Shown: positions 52,599 through 61,923, counted from the first letter of the stretch. The stretch is DNA of 64,000 bases from Lentisphaerota bacterium (GCA_015061625.1 SUWG01000011.1:1-64000), one strand, 5' to 3'. Program-made: numbers and translations. Notes: generated from the sequence alone by a model not told the origin.

Positions 52599-53576
52599 TC
52601 ATTCATATTTGGCGAGGATTTCCGCATATTCCAGAAATTCCCGGTCGCCGTAAAGTTTCATATATGCCTCATCCTGGCGCACCGCAAAAGTGGTAATGTT
52701 GCGGATACCCAGCGATGTATAAAAACGGATATCTTCCTCGCAGACCTTTTTGTCAAAGGGCGATTTGTGTCTTTCATCCGGCTTGCCCCACAGAGAAGCA
52801 TCCAGCCAGTATTCCAGCACATGAATCTTTTCCGGGCCGTAGAGGGCAAGTTGTTCCATCAAATGCCGCACATACTGCCGGTTGGCGGCACTGCGCCGGT
52901 CGCAGATGGCGTAATCAAAACTGCGCAGATAGGGCGCAAATTCACAGAAAACGTTCTCTTCCGGTTTGACCAGCTGCGGTGCGGGCATGGTGGTATAGTA
53001 GGCAAGGTAGGCGATCTGCGCTTCCGGATCATCCTGCCGCAGTTTCCGGGCCATGGCATTGACCGAGAGCAGATGCTGTTCACTGAATGAATAAATACTG
53101 CATTCCGGGCAGTGACACCATTCGCGGCCCGGTTCGATATCGCATCCCCAGAAAAAGTAGTTCTTCGTGGAACTGGGCAATGCTTTGGCCAGTTTGGCGG
53201 CATTTTCCGCGATGACATTTTCCAGCAATCCCGGCGCAGTAACGCACCAATTCAGGTTGCGGGCGCGGATTTTGGAACGCAGTGTCTGAATGAAATATTC
53301 CGGGTGGCTGTCGTAAAGCGCATCGGGCAGCAGATTTTTGGAAGCATGAAGTTCATATTCACAATCCAGCCCCGCCGCCGCCACGCTCTGACGGAATTCA
53401 TCACTGCCGTACCACCCCAGACCGGCCAATACATCATGACTGTCGCCGCCGCCGGAGTGCATACCCAATGTATTAAGTCCATTGGTTTTAAGTTTGTTTA
53501 TCCAATCCACGCCCTTGAAGTCATCCGGCACGAGGACTACACCTTTTTTAAATTTTTTCATACCCGGAAATCCCAT
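52599..53576 (-). CDS. DUF4838-like TIM-barrel protein, 325 residues
   Basis: KGVVLVPDDFKGVDWINKLKTNGLNTLGMHSG opens the chain. Residues about 150-190 show WCHCPECSIYSFSEQHLLSVNAMARKLR, the Cys-rich plus N-A pattern of DUF4838, a family placed with glycosidase-like barrels. YEYLDASLW-type and VLEYWLDASLWG segments follow. No signal peptide. Start uncertain (ATG 53576 or ATG 53561). Lies 22 bp before the symporter and 4 bp after the exported beta-sandwich protein, in one operon. Confidence 0.62.
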   Translation of the reverse strand: MGFPGMKKFKKGVVLVPDDFKGVDWINKLKTNGLNTLGMHSGGGDSHDVLAGLGWYGSDEFRQSVAAAGLDCEYELHASKNLLPDALYDSHPEYFIQTLRSKIRARNLNWCVTAPGLLENVIAENAAKLAKALPSSTKNYFFWGCDIEPGREWCHCPECSIYSFSEQHLLSVNAMARKLRQDDPEAQIAYLAYYTTMPAPQLVKPEENVFCEFAPYLRSFDYAICDRRSAANRQYVRHLMEQLALYGPEKIHVLEYWLDASLWGKPDERHKSPFDKKVCEEDIRFYTSLGIRNITTFAVRQDEAYMKLYGDREFLEYAEILAKYE

Positions 53577-53579
53577 ATA

Positions 53580-54206
53580 TCAATAAATTCTGACATTCAT
53601 CTGATACAATTCGCAAATGCCTTTGACCGCCACACTGCCGTCGCCGATGGAAACGGCCGGTTCCGATGCCGGGGCATTGAGTTTGAATGCTTTGTGGCGC
53701 AAAACCGGGGCCGCCCCGCCATTGATATAGACCTCTGCGGTCTGACTGGCGACATCGATCATGATCCTGACTGGTACTTTGCCATCTTCCGGCAGGGTGA
53801 ATGTGACCGGTTTTTCATCGAGGAAACGCACACTGTTGCGGCCGAAACGCAAACCCCACAGAATACCTTTGCCATCCGGCCCGTTGAGCGTGATCAACGT
53901 CTGCTGCTGGGGGCCGGGACAATTTTCATCCGTACCGCTGTAAACCAGATCGATCACGATGAATCGCGGTTCTCCGGTCAGCGCGTGGCGCAGGATCGGC
54001 CCGGCGGTCTGACTGTTGAGCGTGATCGAAGTGGAACTGTAAAGCAGATTTCTGCTGTTGAAACTCAATTTTCTCCAGTGACGGTGATTGGTCGGAGTAA
54101 GCGTGATCTCCTGCACCGGGTCAGTCGCCGGCACCGTCAGAGTTTCCCCGGCAAATGCTCCGGTACCCAGACACATTGCCGCCAGAAGTGCGAATGATTT
54201 TTTCAT
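53580..54206 (-). CDS. Exported single-domain beta-sandwich protein (GDGSVA domain)
   Basis: 208 residues from the ATG at 54206, which is 9 bp past AAGGGT; the ATG two codons earlier touches it. Signal peptide 1-20 ending in GAFAG. The ~175-residue mature domain matches two tandem domains at the C-terminus of the 1110-residue protein next door: 'L.P..h..W.Kls' opening, 'GP..RHAL' and 'ILWGLRFG.NSVRFLDE.PV', 'A.VYINGG..PVLRHKA' and the closing GDGSVAVKGICELY. The fold is probably a jelly roll like LamG/concanavalin, binding glycan. No family recognised. Confidence 0.65.
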   Translation of the reverse strand: MKKSFALLAAMCLGTGAFAGETLTVPATDPVQEITLTPTNHRHWRKLSFNSRNLLYSSTSITLNSQTAGPILRHALTGEPRFIVIDLVYSGTDENCPGPQQQTLITLNGPDGKGILWGLRFGRNSVRFLDEKPVTFTLPEDGKVPVRIMIDVASQTAEVYINGGAAPVLRHKAFKLNAPASEPAVSIGDGSVAVKGICELYQMNVRIY

Positions 54207-54234
54207 ATTCATACCCTTTTTAAATTGTTGGTGG

Positions 54235-57200
54235 TCAATAAACTTTTACTTCAGCACCGTAGAAACGGCAACTGCCTTCCACGGCGACACTGCCATCGCC
54301 GAAAGTGATCGTCGGATTGCCCCGGTTGATCTTCAAAGCCTTGTGGACCAAAGCGGGGAAAAGCGAATGATTGAAAAAGATTTCCGCCTTGTCATTTTCC
54401 CGGTCGATCAGCAAAAGCACATGGATCCGGCCGTTGGCATCCGGCCGCACCGGAAGAGGTGCTTCATCGAGGAAACGGAAGTGATCTTTGCCGAAACGGA
54501 AACCGTAAAGATAACTTTTGCCCTCTTCCACGGCATCCACGATGATGGTGGTCTGCAACTGGGCTTTGGTGCAATTTTCATCGAGGGGTGAAAATTCAAA
54601 TTCCACCGCCACAAAACGCATATTGCCGTTGGCAAAAGCGTGACGGAACATCGGCCCGGCACTCTGATTGTTGAATTGGAAATATTCATTGGCCGTGATC
54701 AGATTGTTGCGGTTGAATGAAAGTTTCTGCCACCCCTGCGACCGGCCCGGAGCAAGCGCGATCACCCCCGTTTCTTCAGCGGGCAGTTGATCTTTGATCG
54801 TAGCCGGCGGCCTGACCCCATGCATGATGATTTCGGCACTGTGCAGTAAAGTTTCGCCTTTGATCGCCACACTGCCGTCGCCGAAAGAGACCGCTTCCGC
54901 CGTGCGGTTGATCACGATCGGGCGGTGACGCAGAATTGGTTCCGTGCCGTCACCGATATAAACTTCCGCCGCTCCGGAAACCGGATCGATCACGATCCGG
55001 CCGGTAACTTTGCCGTCACTGCCGACCGGAAATGTCACCGGAGCATCATCGACAAAACGGATGCTGTTGCCGGTGAAACGGAATCCCCACAAATTGGATT
55101 TGCCCGCCGCACCATCCAGCACGATCAACGCCTGCAACTGGGGATTTCTTTCCTGCAAATCTTTCACCGTAAAGGCGAATCGCACTTCCAGAAAATCGCA
55201 TTTTGCCTTGAGCAAATGGCGGATGACCGGCCCGTTTACCCGGCTGTCGAGCTTGAATCCGTCATTCTGGATGGCGAAATTGGCCGCACTGCCGATTTTC
55301 ACCCACTGGCTGTGGTCTTCGGGGGTAAGAGTGACAGTCGCTTTTTCGCCTGATTCCGGAATCCGCTCTGCCACGGTCGGCATCAGGGAAACCGGCAGAT
55401 CTCTTTCATTGGGCTTGTGGATGACCAGCAATGCACCATCGACCAGATATCCGGCAACGGTGGAATTCAACACCTGCAGATTGCGGAAACTCACCTTGCT
55501 TTTGCCCTGCGGAGCAAGCGAACCGATAATGATGCTGTTTCCGGCCAGATATCCCATTTTGGATACGGAATATCTTTCCACGACTTCCGCATCATCAGCG
55601 AAACGGGTACGCATTTCGCCGCGGTAGACCTGACGGCCGTCGATGGTCAGAGTGAGAATGTTGTTGTTGATATTCAAGGCGTAATTATGGAAATTACCGG
55701 TAGTGTCGCAAGCGTGGAAAAATCCGGCATTTTTCAACCTCACTCCGTTGGCATGAAATTGCAGTGTTTCGGTGAAAACCCCGTTGGCAATACGCATGAC
55801 GGCGGCTTCCGGAGCGGTGGCAAAGCCCAGTTTGACCTCCGCACTGACGGTGATATTGCTGTTGGCACTTGCCTCCAGCGGATGCACCAGATTGGAAACG
55901 AAATCATCGGTCACGTCGCAAAGGACATAGGCGTTATCCTCGATATATTCCGATTTACCGGCAACGAAGCCTTCACTGCCGAAAAGTCGCCGCCATGCGC
56001 CCTGATTGCCGCCGTAGACCAGCAGTTGATCGCCAGCCAGCAGTGTTCTCGGTGCGGCATCGCCGGTAGTTCTGACCGACACGATATTTTTACCCGGATG
56101 CCAGATACTCTGCGGCACTTCATAGACGGCCAGACCGTCAAGCGTGCGGCCGTTTTCCAGCAAAGTGCCGTTGAAATGCACCTGCACAGTATCCACGGAA
56201 GCGTTGCGCAAATGGAGCATCAGCAACATTTTTGCTCCGGGATTTTCATTGCCGCAGTACAATTCGATCTCCTTGCCGTCACGGTCAACAGGCATGGGCC
56301 CGGCCGGAACGACTTTGGGCATGATCTGGAATCTTTCCCAATCCCTGCCGTAAGAACCGGCATTGGAATAGACGTGGGAGAAGTAATAAAATTTGTTGAG
56401 CCCCATCAACAGTTTTTCATCCCCGATCTCATTGAGATAACGGGCGTGATCCAGACCGGGAAAATACTCATTGAATGAGTAAATGCCGACCTTTTCATAG
56501 TGGGCAACCGCCGCCTGACCGCGGAAGTTGAGCGGGTTGTTGTTGCGTTTGAGCAAGGGGTGCTGACCGACCATCTGCGCTTCGGTCTGGGTGGAGTAGA
56601 ATTTCACTCGCGGATAGCGGCGGGCCAATTCTGCCATGTAGGCGGTCTGATTGAGGCGGATCTCACTGCCGCCGGCAACGATATCGACCAGCCCGTCGGC
56701 GCACCATTTTTCCAGATCGAGGCCCTGGGCCAGACACGCCCCGACCGAATCCAGCACTCTGACCATCAACAATATGGGGCGGTTGCGTTTCCGGCCCGCT
56801 TCGTCGCAGATGATGCGCATTTGCCGGATCATATCGGTCATGCCGTCGATTTCCGCCTGCGTCACCTGATCGCCGAATGCGGCGGATTTGAGAAATGCCC
56901 AGTGGCGGCAGAAGTCAAGTTCGATACCGTCGAGCGGGTATCTTTCGACGACCTCCCGGATGATGGCACACGCCAGATCACGCACCTCTTTTTTGCTGTA
57001 ATCCACGCCATTCCAGTAGCCGTAAGGCGGACGGACGTCACGGGTGGAAAAGAGCAGATCGGGGCGTTGGGTTTTCAATGGCGGCCACAAATCTTCGCCG
57101 CCGGTAAAGGAGTCGTGGCAGTCATTCATGCGCATGGAAAAGAAACTTTCCATATTGTGAGCATGGGCGAAACGCAAACTTTCCATCATCGGGTCGGTGC

Positions 57201-57567
57201 CATTGGCGTAGAAAAATTCCAGAGCCGCCCGGAATTTGGCGTGGTTGGTCAGATCGTTGAAAATTTTACTGGGAAAAGTGACATTGCCGAAACCGGTAGT
57301 CACCGGGCAGTAACTGATGACTTCAACGTGGGAACCGATCAAGCCGTCATGGCGCAGTTTGAGGAAGTTTTCCACCGAAGGGACCCGCAAAATGGCAGAA
57401 GAAATTTCACAACCGTCATTGTTGAAGATCACCCGGCGCGGACGGGATTGCAGTTTTTCCCATCTGGCTTGAGCCATTTCCGGGTCGATGGTATCACCGG
57501 CAAAGAGAGCGAGGCCCAGAACAGTGCCGGAAATGAGCATCAATTTTTTGAAAAATCTCTGTTTCAT
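54235..57567 (-). CDS. Large exported glycosidase-like protein with two C-terminal GDGSVA domains
   Basis: 1110 residues. Signal peptide ~1-23 (LMLISGTVLGLALFAG). Residues ~40-440 look like a GH-A/DUF187-type TIM barrel (RRVIFNNDGCE, AHAHNMESFFSMRMNDCHDSF, YPLDGIELDFCRHWAF with candidate acid Glu/Asp, RPILLMVRVLDSVGACL, VKFYSTQTEAQM). Two beta-sandwich regions follow (~440-740). Then come two copies of a ~175-residue domain, at about 745-915 and 935-1110, each ending GDGSVA. AGGAAAAAAC precedes the ATG. First gene of the operon down to 47016, so its export and binding modules fit glycan capture outside the cell. Confidence 0.65.
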   Translation of the reverse strand: MKQRFFKKLMLISGTVLGLALFAGDTIDPEMAQARWEKLQSRPRRVIFNNDGCEISSAILRVPSVENFLKLRHDGLIGSHVEVISYCPVTTGFGNVTFPSKIFNDLTNHAKFRAALEFFYANGTDPMMESLRFAHAHNMESFFSMRMNDCHDSFTGGEDLWPPLKTQRPDLLFSTRDVRPPYGYWNGVDYSKKEVRDLACAIIREVVERYPLDGIELDFCRHWAFLKSAAFGDQVTQAEIDGMTDMIRQMRIICDEAGRKRNRPILLMVRVLDSVGACLAQGLDLEKWCADGLVDIVAGGSEIRLNQTAYMAELARRYPRVKFYSTQTEAQMVGQHPLLKRNNNPLNFRGQAAVAHYEKVGIYSFNEYFPGLDHARYLNEIGDEKLLMGLNKFYYFSHVYSNAGSYGRDWERFQIMPKVVPAGPMPVDRDGKEIELYCGNENPGAKMLLMLHLRNASVDTVQVHFNGTLLENGRTLDGLAVYEVPQSIWHPGKNIVSVRTTGDAAPRTLLAGDQLLVYGGNQGAWRRLFGSEGFVAGKSEYIEDNAYVLCDVTDDFVSNLVHPLEASANSNITVSAEVKLGFATAPEAAVMRIANGVFTETLQFHANGVRLKNAGFFHACDTTGNFHNYALNINNNILTLTIDGRQVYRGEMRTRFADDAEVVERYSVSKMGYLAGNSIIIGSLAPQGKSKVSFRNLQVLNSTVAGYLVDGALLVIHKPNERDLPVSLMPTVAERIPESGEKATVTLTPEDHSQWVKIGSAANFAIQNDGFKLDSRVNGPVIRHLLKAKCDFLEVRFAFTVKDLQERNPQLQALIVLDGAAGKSNLWGFRFTGNSIRFVDDAPVTFPVGSDGKVTGRIVIDPVSGAAEVYIGDGTEPILRHRPIVINRTAEAVSFGDGSVAIKGETLLHSAEIIMHGVRPPATIKDQLPAEETGVIALAPGRSQGWQKLSFNRNNLITANEYFQFNNQSAGPMFRHAFANGNMRFVAVEFEFSPLDENCTKAQLQTTIIVDAVEEGKSYLYGFRFGKDHFRFLDEAPLPVRPDANGRIHVLLLIDRENDKAEIFFNHSLFPALVHKALKINRGNPTITFGDGSVAVEGSCRFYGAEVKVY

Positions 57568-57649
57568 ACTGTTTTTTCCTGTTTTCTGTTATTATCCCGA
57601 ATTTTATAAAAATCAAAAAATCATCTTTTTTTATACACAACTTTTGATC

Positions 57650-57790
57650 TGCAGTGTGAGGCAAAGGCGGATAAGCAGGATCCACCTTCGCCAAGGCTGC
57701 GGCGGACAGGGTGTACTATCGTACTCGACTGCGAAAACGTCCGCAGACAGGCCAAGAGATTGCCCGCAATGCACCACCGTAACTTGTTTT
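57650..57790 (+). repeat. Repeat A, strongly diverged copy A6
   Basis: Keeps the outer parts (GCAGTGTGAGGCAA at the start, GCCAAGAGATTGCCCGCAATG and CACCACCGTAA at the end). The inner helix is GTGTAC-tatc-GTACTC. The arms between them are replaced by GCGGAC/GTCCGC-type pairing. The spacer 57568-57895 holds only this element and AT-rich flanks. Confidence 0.6.
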
Positions 57791-57895
57791 TTTACAAAAT
57801 TTAAGATTTTTCCGCTGAAAATCCCGAATCCGGGCAAAATAATCTCCGGACATAAACCACTGGTTTACGCCGGAGCATTATCATAACATCACACT

Positions 57896-58660
57896 TCAGA
57901 AGGAAGTTTTTACCGTATTATTCTGAACATACACTGCCAGCACCGGATTACCGGCGGAATCTTTGGATTCATCTCTGGCTTCCTGCGGGGTCATGCTGGA
58001 AACGTGACCGTCAGACCAGCCGATATTGGCTTTGCCGCCGTGGTCAAACGCCGCAACGTTGGCATTGGTCGCACTGAATTTAGCATTGCCCCATTCGGCC
58101 ATCTGTTTACCTGTAGCCGGGTTGAAAGTGTCAGCCATGATCATTTTGGTACCCTGGATGCGGTCAAGGAAAAGATAATGAACTGTAGCACTTCCCAGCG
58201 TAGTTTCAATTCCGGCGTCTTCTCCCAGATAATTCGCCCATTTGTTGGTGCTGTTGACCCGCATAATACCATAGGAGGCGGTTCTCTGTGTAACCCAAGC
58301 TTCGGTACTGCCTTCGGGATATCCGGTCGGCTCATGGGAAGGACAAAGCAGAATATTGGTATCAAAGTCAAATCCGCGCAATTTAAGTACGTTGGCCCAA
58401 GCCTGTCCTACCCAAACAGTCCATACGGCACCGCCCTGATGGGCATCGGCATAAAAACGGATTTGGGTGAGGCACTGTTTCTGGTTATTGATACAGCTGG
58501 CGGCACGGCCGCGTTCACGGGCGGAGTTGAGGGCGGGCAGCAGAATAGCCGCCAAAATGGCGATGATCGCAATGACGACGAGAAGTTCAATAAGAGTAAA
58601 GCTGTGCTTTACTCCGCCATGGCGGAGTTCGGAATTTCCGGAAACGGTCATTTTTTTCAT
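57896..58660 (-). CDS. Type II secretion prepilin-like protein with DGH motif (third)
   Basis: 254 residues from the ATG at 58660 (GAGG 6 bp upstream). Leader with ELRHGGVK, then [20 protein letters not shown] and [20 protein letters not shown]. The C-terminal motif [11 protein letters not shown] matches the other two. Here the palindrome in the leader is CTCCGCCATGGCGGAG (58612-58627), changed at two paired positions from that of the other copies, and the adjoining hairpin AGTAAAGC-tgt-GCTTTACT (58595-58613) is 3 bp shorter but still paired. Promoter at 58855-58883, with a ~190-base leader containing a possible 27-codon gene. Confidence 0.85.
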   Translation of the reverse strand: MKKMTVSGNSELRHGGVKHSFTLIELLVVIAIIAILAAILLPALNSARERGRAASCINNQKQCLTQIRFYADAHQGGAVWTVWVGQAWANVLKLRGFDFDTNILLCPSHEPTGYPEGSTEAWVTQRTASYGIMRVNSTNKWANYLGEDAGIETTLGSATVHYLFLDRIQGTKMIMADTFNPATGKQMAEWGNAKFSATNANVAAFDHGGKANIGWSDGHVSSMTPQEARDESKDSAGNPVLAVYVQNNTVKTSF

Positions 58661-58750
58661 AACAAACCTCACTTTTTTTGATTTTAAGGAAGCGGGAACC
58701 AATTTTTACTTTTACAATGGTAACTGACAACTCTCAAAAAATGCAACTTT

Positions 58751-58834
58751 TTAATCAGCGAACCACCATTTTTTCAACTTCTCAAACGTTGTTTTCACCT
58801 TAAAAAGTGCTTTTTCTGACATTTCAACTGTCAT
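58751..58834 (-). CDS. Possible 27-residue peptide in the prepilin gene leader
   Basis: ATG at 58834, TAA at 58753-58751. The peptide begins MTVEMSEKALFKVKTTFEKL and ends with a Lys-Lys-Trp-Trp-Phe run. AAGG lies 4 bp before the ATG, and the promoter's -10 box is 20 bp upstream, so the ATG would be near the start of the transcript. An amphipathic basic helix with a Trp-Trp end is plausible. It could be a leader peptide or a small membrane-active peptide. Nothing but the sequence supports it. Confidence 0.3.
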   Translation of the reverse strand: MTVEMSEKALFKVKTTFEKLKKWWFAD

Positions 58835-58854
58835 TACACCTTATAACAATATTT

Positions 58855-58883
58855 AATATACTACTGCTTTTTATTTTTGTCAA
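58855..58883 (-). promoter_or_regulatory. Promoter of the third prepilin gene
   Basis: TTGACA (58883-58878), 17 bp, TATATT (58860-58855) on the minus strand. The spacer 58661-59189 holds this promoter, the possible 27-codon gene, repeat A copy A7 and a repeat B fragment. Confidence 0.65.
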
Positions 58884-58929
58884 ATATTTTTTTGACTTTT
58901 TTTATAACTGTACTGCTTTTGTGAAAAAT

Positions 58930-59068
58930 CAAACCTGCGGTGGCGCATTGCGGGCAATCTCTTGCCAAATCGGCGGACTCAAGCTCGGTCGAGTATGGTT
59001 ATACACTCCCTCGCTTTCGCCTTGATTTGGCGGCGACCTTGCCTCACACTGCATCCACCGGTTGCTAA
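58930..59068 (-). repeat. Repeat A, copy A7 (reverse orientation)
   Basis: Canonical copy read on the minus strand. GCCAAATC/GATTTGGC arms, inner GAGTGTATAACCATACTC, and the flank GCGCCACCGCAGGTTTG with TTTTTCACAAAA, as after A4 and A5. Confidence 0.85.
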
Positions 59069-59170
59069 CAAGCCGTGTCGGCTCGCTCACGCTCGATATG
59101 CGCCCGGTACGGATAGGTACGGAGGGGTACGGATGAGTACGGAGCAACGCAAGCCGGGGATAAACCGGCG
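59068..59170 (-). repeat. Repeat B fragment (reverse orientation)
   Basis: Contains the CTCGCTCACGCTCGA segment, then GGTACGGATAGGTACGG, GGGTACGGATGAGTACGGAG and CAACGCAAGCCGGG. This is the reverse complement of the opening of the repeat B copies at 16.7 and 62.1 kb, without the 48-bp units. Confidence 0.7.
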
Positions 59171-59189
59171 GCCGGTGCGGTTGGCTCGC

Positions 59190-61142
59190 TTACGCTTTTA
59201 CCACGCACCATGAACCTGCGGGCATGGTCAACTGGCGGCCTTTTACCGCACCCTTTCCGGCAATGATCTTTCCATCGGCGAAAGGCAATTCAAAAGACTC
59301 CTGCGGACAATCCTTTTCTTTGAAAATCAGCACATAACCGGCATCGGAACTCAAGCCGGTGAAACTTTTGCCATCCGGTTCCGTGCCGACGGGGGAAATC
59401 ACGGAATGGAAAATATCCCGGCGGATCTTGCGGTGCAAACCGATCATCTCCCGCAAAGTGTCAGCATATTCCGGCGGCAATGCCGACGGAGCAGTCCAAA
59501 TCAGCATATTGGCAAAAATGGCAATGGCGCACCAGTAGTCAAAAGAATATGCCGCCGGATCGGGAGCATCGGGAGCCGGATCGCGGATATCTGCGGGCGA
59601 CGGCACTTCGATCTGCAGCGTCTGCGGGCGCACATAGCGGCTCAACTGCCACAAATTACGCAACGTTTTTTCCGGATGATAGGAGATCTCACCGGGCAGA
59701 TAGCAGTAGCGGTTTTCCAGAAAGATGTTGCCGTATTCAAGAAAATAGAAGTACCCCGGCCGCTGGCCGTTGGTCGTGTCAAGGTTGAAAAAGATCTGTT
59801 TGCCGCTCTTTTCCCGCACGGTGCGGAGCAGAGATTCAAGATTTTCCTGCGCCTGATAATTCTGAATGCGGACACCATCGATTTTCACCGTGGCAAAGTG
59901 ATATTTCCGGTGATAATCCAGAAGCATGGCGGCAAATTCAGCGTGGTCGGCAAAGAGTCTGGTGTATGACGGTGCGCACCACAACCCCAGCTTGACCCCG
60001 GCATTTTCAGCGGCATCGACCAGCGGCGCAAAACCGGCAGGCAGACGGCCGGAATTGATCTGCCAGAAATCCGCACTGATCGCCAGATTGTTGCCGGTCA
60101 ATTCGTTAAGACCTTTGCCCTGCTGCCATGAATCGTCGATCTGATAGACCTCCGCCCCGATCAAACCGGCGGCGGCGATCTCATCCAAAAGAAATTTCTC
60201 CCCGGTCAACTGCGGAAATCTGCCGCATCCCCACGGATTGACCAGCACCGCGGCTTCGGATTCCGCCATCGGGAACCGGCCGGATAAATAGTTATGCAAG
60301 GCGGCAGTAAGATCACCTTTGCCGGTCAGAGCGATCCAGACCGTGCGGTAACTGCGGAAAGTTTTACCGGGCATCAATTCACCGGGCATCACGCCCCAGC
60401 AACAACTGCAAAGCGTATTTTCCCCGATGCGGAAGTCATATTTTTCAAAATCCCGTCTTTCCGCACTGGGCGGGGCCTCCTGCAAAACGAGAAGTGCCGG
60501 AACATCATTTTCAGCGAGAATCAGCAAGTTGCCGGAAAATTTCTCTTCCCCGTTTCCGGCGGCAGAGTGTTCGATGACCAGATCGTTATGGTAGTCGGTG
60601 CGGCCGCGGAATTCCACACTTTTCACCGCTTTGACCCCATCGGCAAGGGCGATGGAATCAACGTCACTCTCCAGCACGGCATCAGGAAAACGGCTGCAGG
60701 CGGCGGATAATTCCGGGCGGTAACTCCAGTAGCAGTTGGGAATGCTCTGCGAAACAAGTTCATTCTGCACCGAAATCGCCGGCAGATCGGGATAAATGCG
60801 GAAAATACGGGTGAATTCCGCCTGCTGGTAACTCTCTTTGAAAGAAAACCTTACTTCGATATGCGGCGCATCAAAGGGGGGATTTTCCACAATAACTGCG
60901 GAAACAGGCGATGAAATATGCCAGTCGGTTTCGTTTCTTCCGGGCATATTCAACCCGAAAAATGAACAATCGCAGGAGTTTTTCTGCGGAGCGGAAAATT
61001 CAGTACCGCCACTGACCAGCGATACAGTGACAGGATAATGGTTCTGCAAGTCGATCGTGCGCTGCAGAAATTGATTGCCGATGACCAGACGGGAATCATC
61101 CCAACGGGCAAATGCAGTGCGGAAAGTAAGTTTTTCAGCCAT
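59190..61142 (-). CDS. GH36-like alpha-galactosidase
   Basis: 650 residues from the ATG at 61142 (GGGAGG 8 bp upstream, 2 bp after the regulator's stop). The N-terminal beta supersandwich spans ~1-290. The (beta/alpha)8 barrel has VYQIDDSWQQG (333-342) and the nucleophile Asp422 in TVKIDGVR, the KxD motif of GH36/GH27. LGLWCAPSYTRLF precedes it. A C-terminal beta domain completes the fold. No signal peptide, so it splits imported alpha-galactosides. The substrate is not certain, since the acid/base region (LDTTNGQRPGYFYFLEYGN) is atypical. Co-transcribed with the GntR/FCD regulator. Confidence 0.78.
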   Translation of the reverse strand: MAEKLTFRTAFARWDDSRLVIGNQFLQRTIDLQNHYPVTVSLVSGGTEFSAPQKNSCDCSFFGLNMPGRNETDWHISSPVSAVIVENPPFDAPHIEVRFSFKESYQQAEFTRIFRIYPDLPAISVQNELVSQSIPNCYWSYRPELSAACSRFPDAVLESDVDSIALADGVKAVKSVEFRGRTDYHNDLVIEHSAAGNGEEKFSGNLLILAENDVPALLVLQEAPPSAERRDFEKYDFRIGENTLCSCCWGVMPGELMPGKTFRSYRTVWIALTGKGDLTAALHNYLSGRFPMAESEAAVLVNPWGCGRFPQLTGEKFLLDEIAAAGLIGAEVYQIDDSWQQGKGLNELTGNNLAISADFWQINSGRLPAGFAPLVDAAENAGVKLGLWCAPSYTRLFADHAEFAAMLLDYHRKYHFATVKIDGVRIQNYQAQENLESLLRTVREKSGKQIFFNLDTTNGQRPGYFYFLEYGNIFLENRYCYLPGEISYHPEKTLRNLWQLSRYVRPQTLQIEVPSPADIRDPAPDAPDPAAYSFDYWCAIAIFANMLIWTAPSALPPEYADTLREMIGLHRKIRRDIFHSVISPVGTEPDGKSFTGLSSDAGYVLIFKEKDCPQESFELPFADGKIIAGKGAVKGRQLTMPAGSWCVVKA

Positions 61143-61144
61143 GA

Positions 61145-61849
61145 TCAAACCTCCCAAGTCCGCAGTGACTGCTGGGAACGGTATTCCGATAAAAGCTGAC
61201 CTATGCCCTTGACGCAAATGTGGGTATTGAGCAGTTTTTTGGCCCGTTCCGCCTTGCGCTGGCAGAGCAGTGAAGTAATTTTCTGGTGGCCGCGGATCTT
61301 GGCAACAGTACCCTCTTTGACCTGCGGCACCAGCGATTTGCCGATGGCCAGAATCGACGGACAAAGGTAGGAACGCACCCGGAAAAAGGGCATCTGACGG
61401 CGCATATAATCAAAAATCGCCGGGGATTTGGATAAACGGCAGAGATGGAGATGAAAATTGTCATCATGGCGGATCGCTTCATGCACATGGACGATGCGGT
61501 CGGCATTTTCCGCCAGCGGATTCAACGATGCCAACTCCTCATCTGTGGCGTAACGGCAGGCAAGTTCGACGGCTTTTTCCTCCACCGCCAAACGCAACTG
61601 CATGGAATCCCAGACATCTTCAGGGGAAAGCAGAGCGATCCGGGTGCCGGAACGTTTTTTGGTGACGAGAAGTTTTTCGCTTTCCAGCATCTTAAAAGCG
61701 ATGGAAGCCGGTTGGGTACTTACGCCGAACATTTGCGCCATCATCCGCAAAGAGATCTGTTCGCCGGGGGCAAGCGCACCCTCGCTGATCATCCGGATCA
61801 TGCGCTCAATGATCAACTCGGCGAAATCGCAACTTTCACTGTTGTCCAT
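61145..61849 (-). CDS. GntR-family regulator, FCD type, of the GH36 operon
   Basis: 234 residues. Winged helix ~8-75 (IIERMIRMISEGALAPGEQISLRMMAQMFGVSTQPASIAFKMLESE). The FCD domain has ELACRYATDEELASL, HDDNFHLHLCRLSKSP and the late His in RGHQKI, likely metal-site residues. GAGG precedes the ATG. It is the first gene of a two-gene operon with the GH36 enzyme. The palindrome overlapping its -10 box (61924-61934) suggests self-repression relieved by a sugar or sugar acid. Confidence 0.83.
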   Translation of the reverse strand: MDNSESCDFAELIIERMIRMISEGALAPGEQISLRMMAQMFGVSTQPASIAFKMLESEKLLVTKKRSGTRIALLSPEDVWDSMQLRLAVEEKAVELACRYATDEELASLNPLAENADRIVHVHEAIRHDDNFHLHLCRLSKSPAIFDYMRRQMPFFRVRSYLCPSILAIGKSLVPQVKEGTVAKIRGHQKITSLLCQRKAERAKKLLNTHICVKGIGQLLSEYRSQQSLRTWEV

Positions 61850-61923
61850 TAAAGAATCCTCATTGTATTATTTCCAAACTGTGATGACAAAAAATTTAAT
61901 TTTCTGTAATTTCAGTGACAGCC

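Noticed and set aside
61143-61364. N-terminal extension of the GH36 gene by 74 codons
   Set aside because: It lies inside the regulator gene in another frame. The ATG at 61142 has a strong GGGAGG site.
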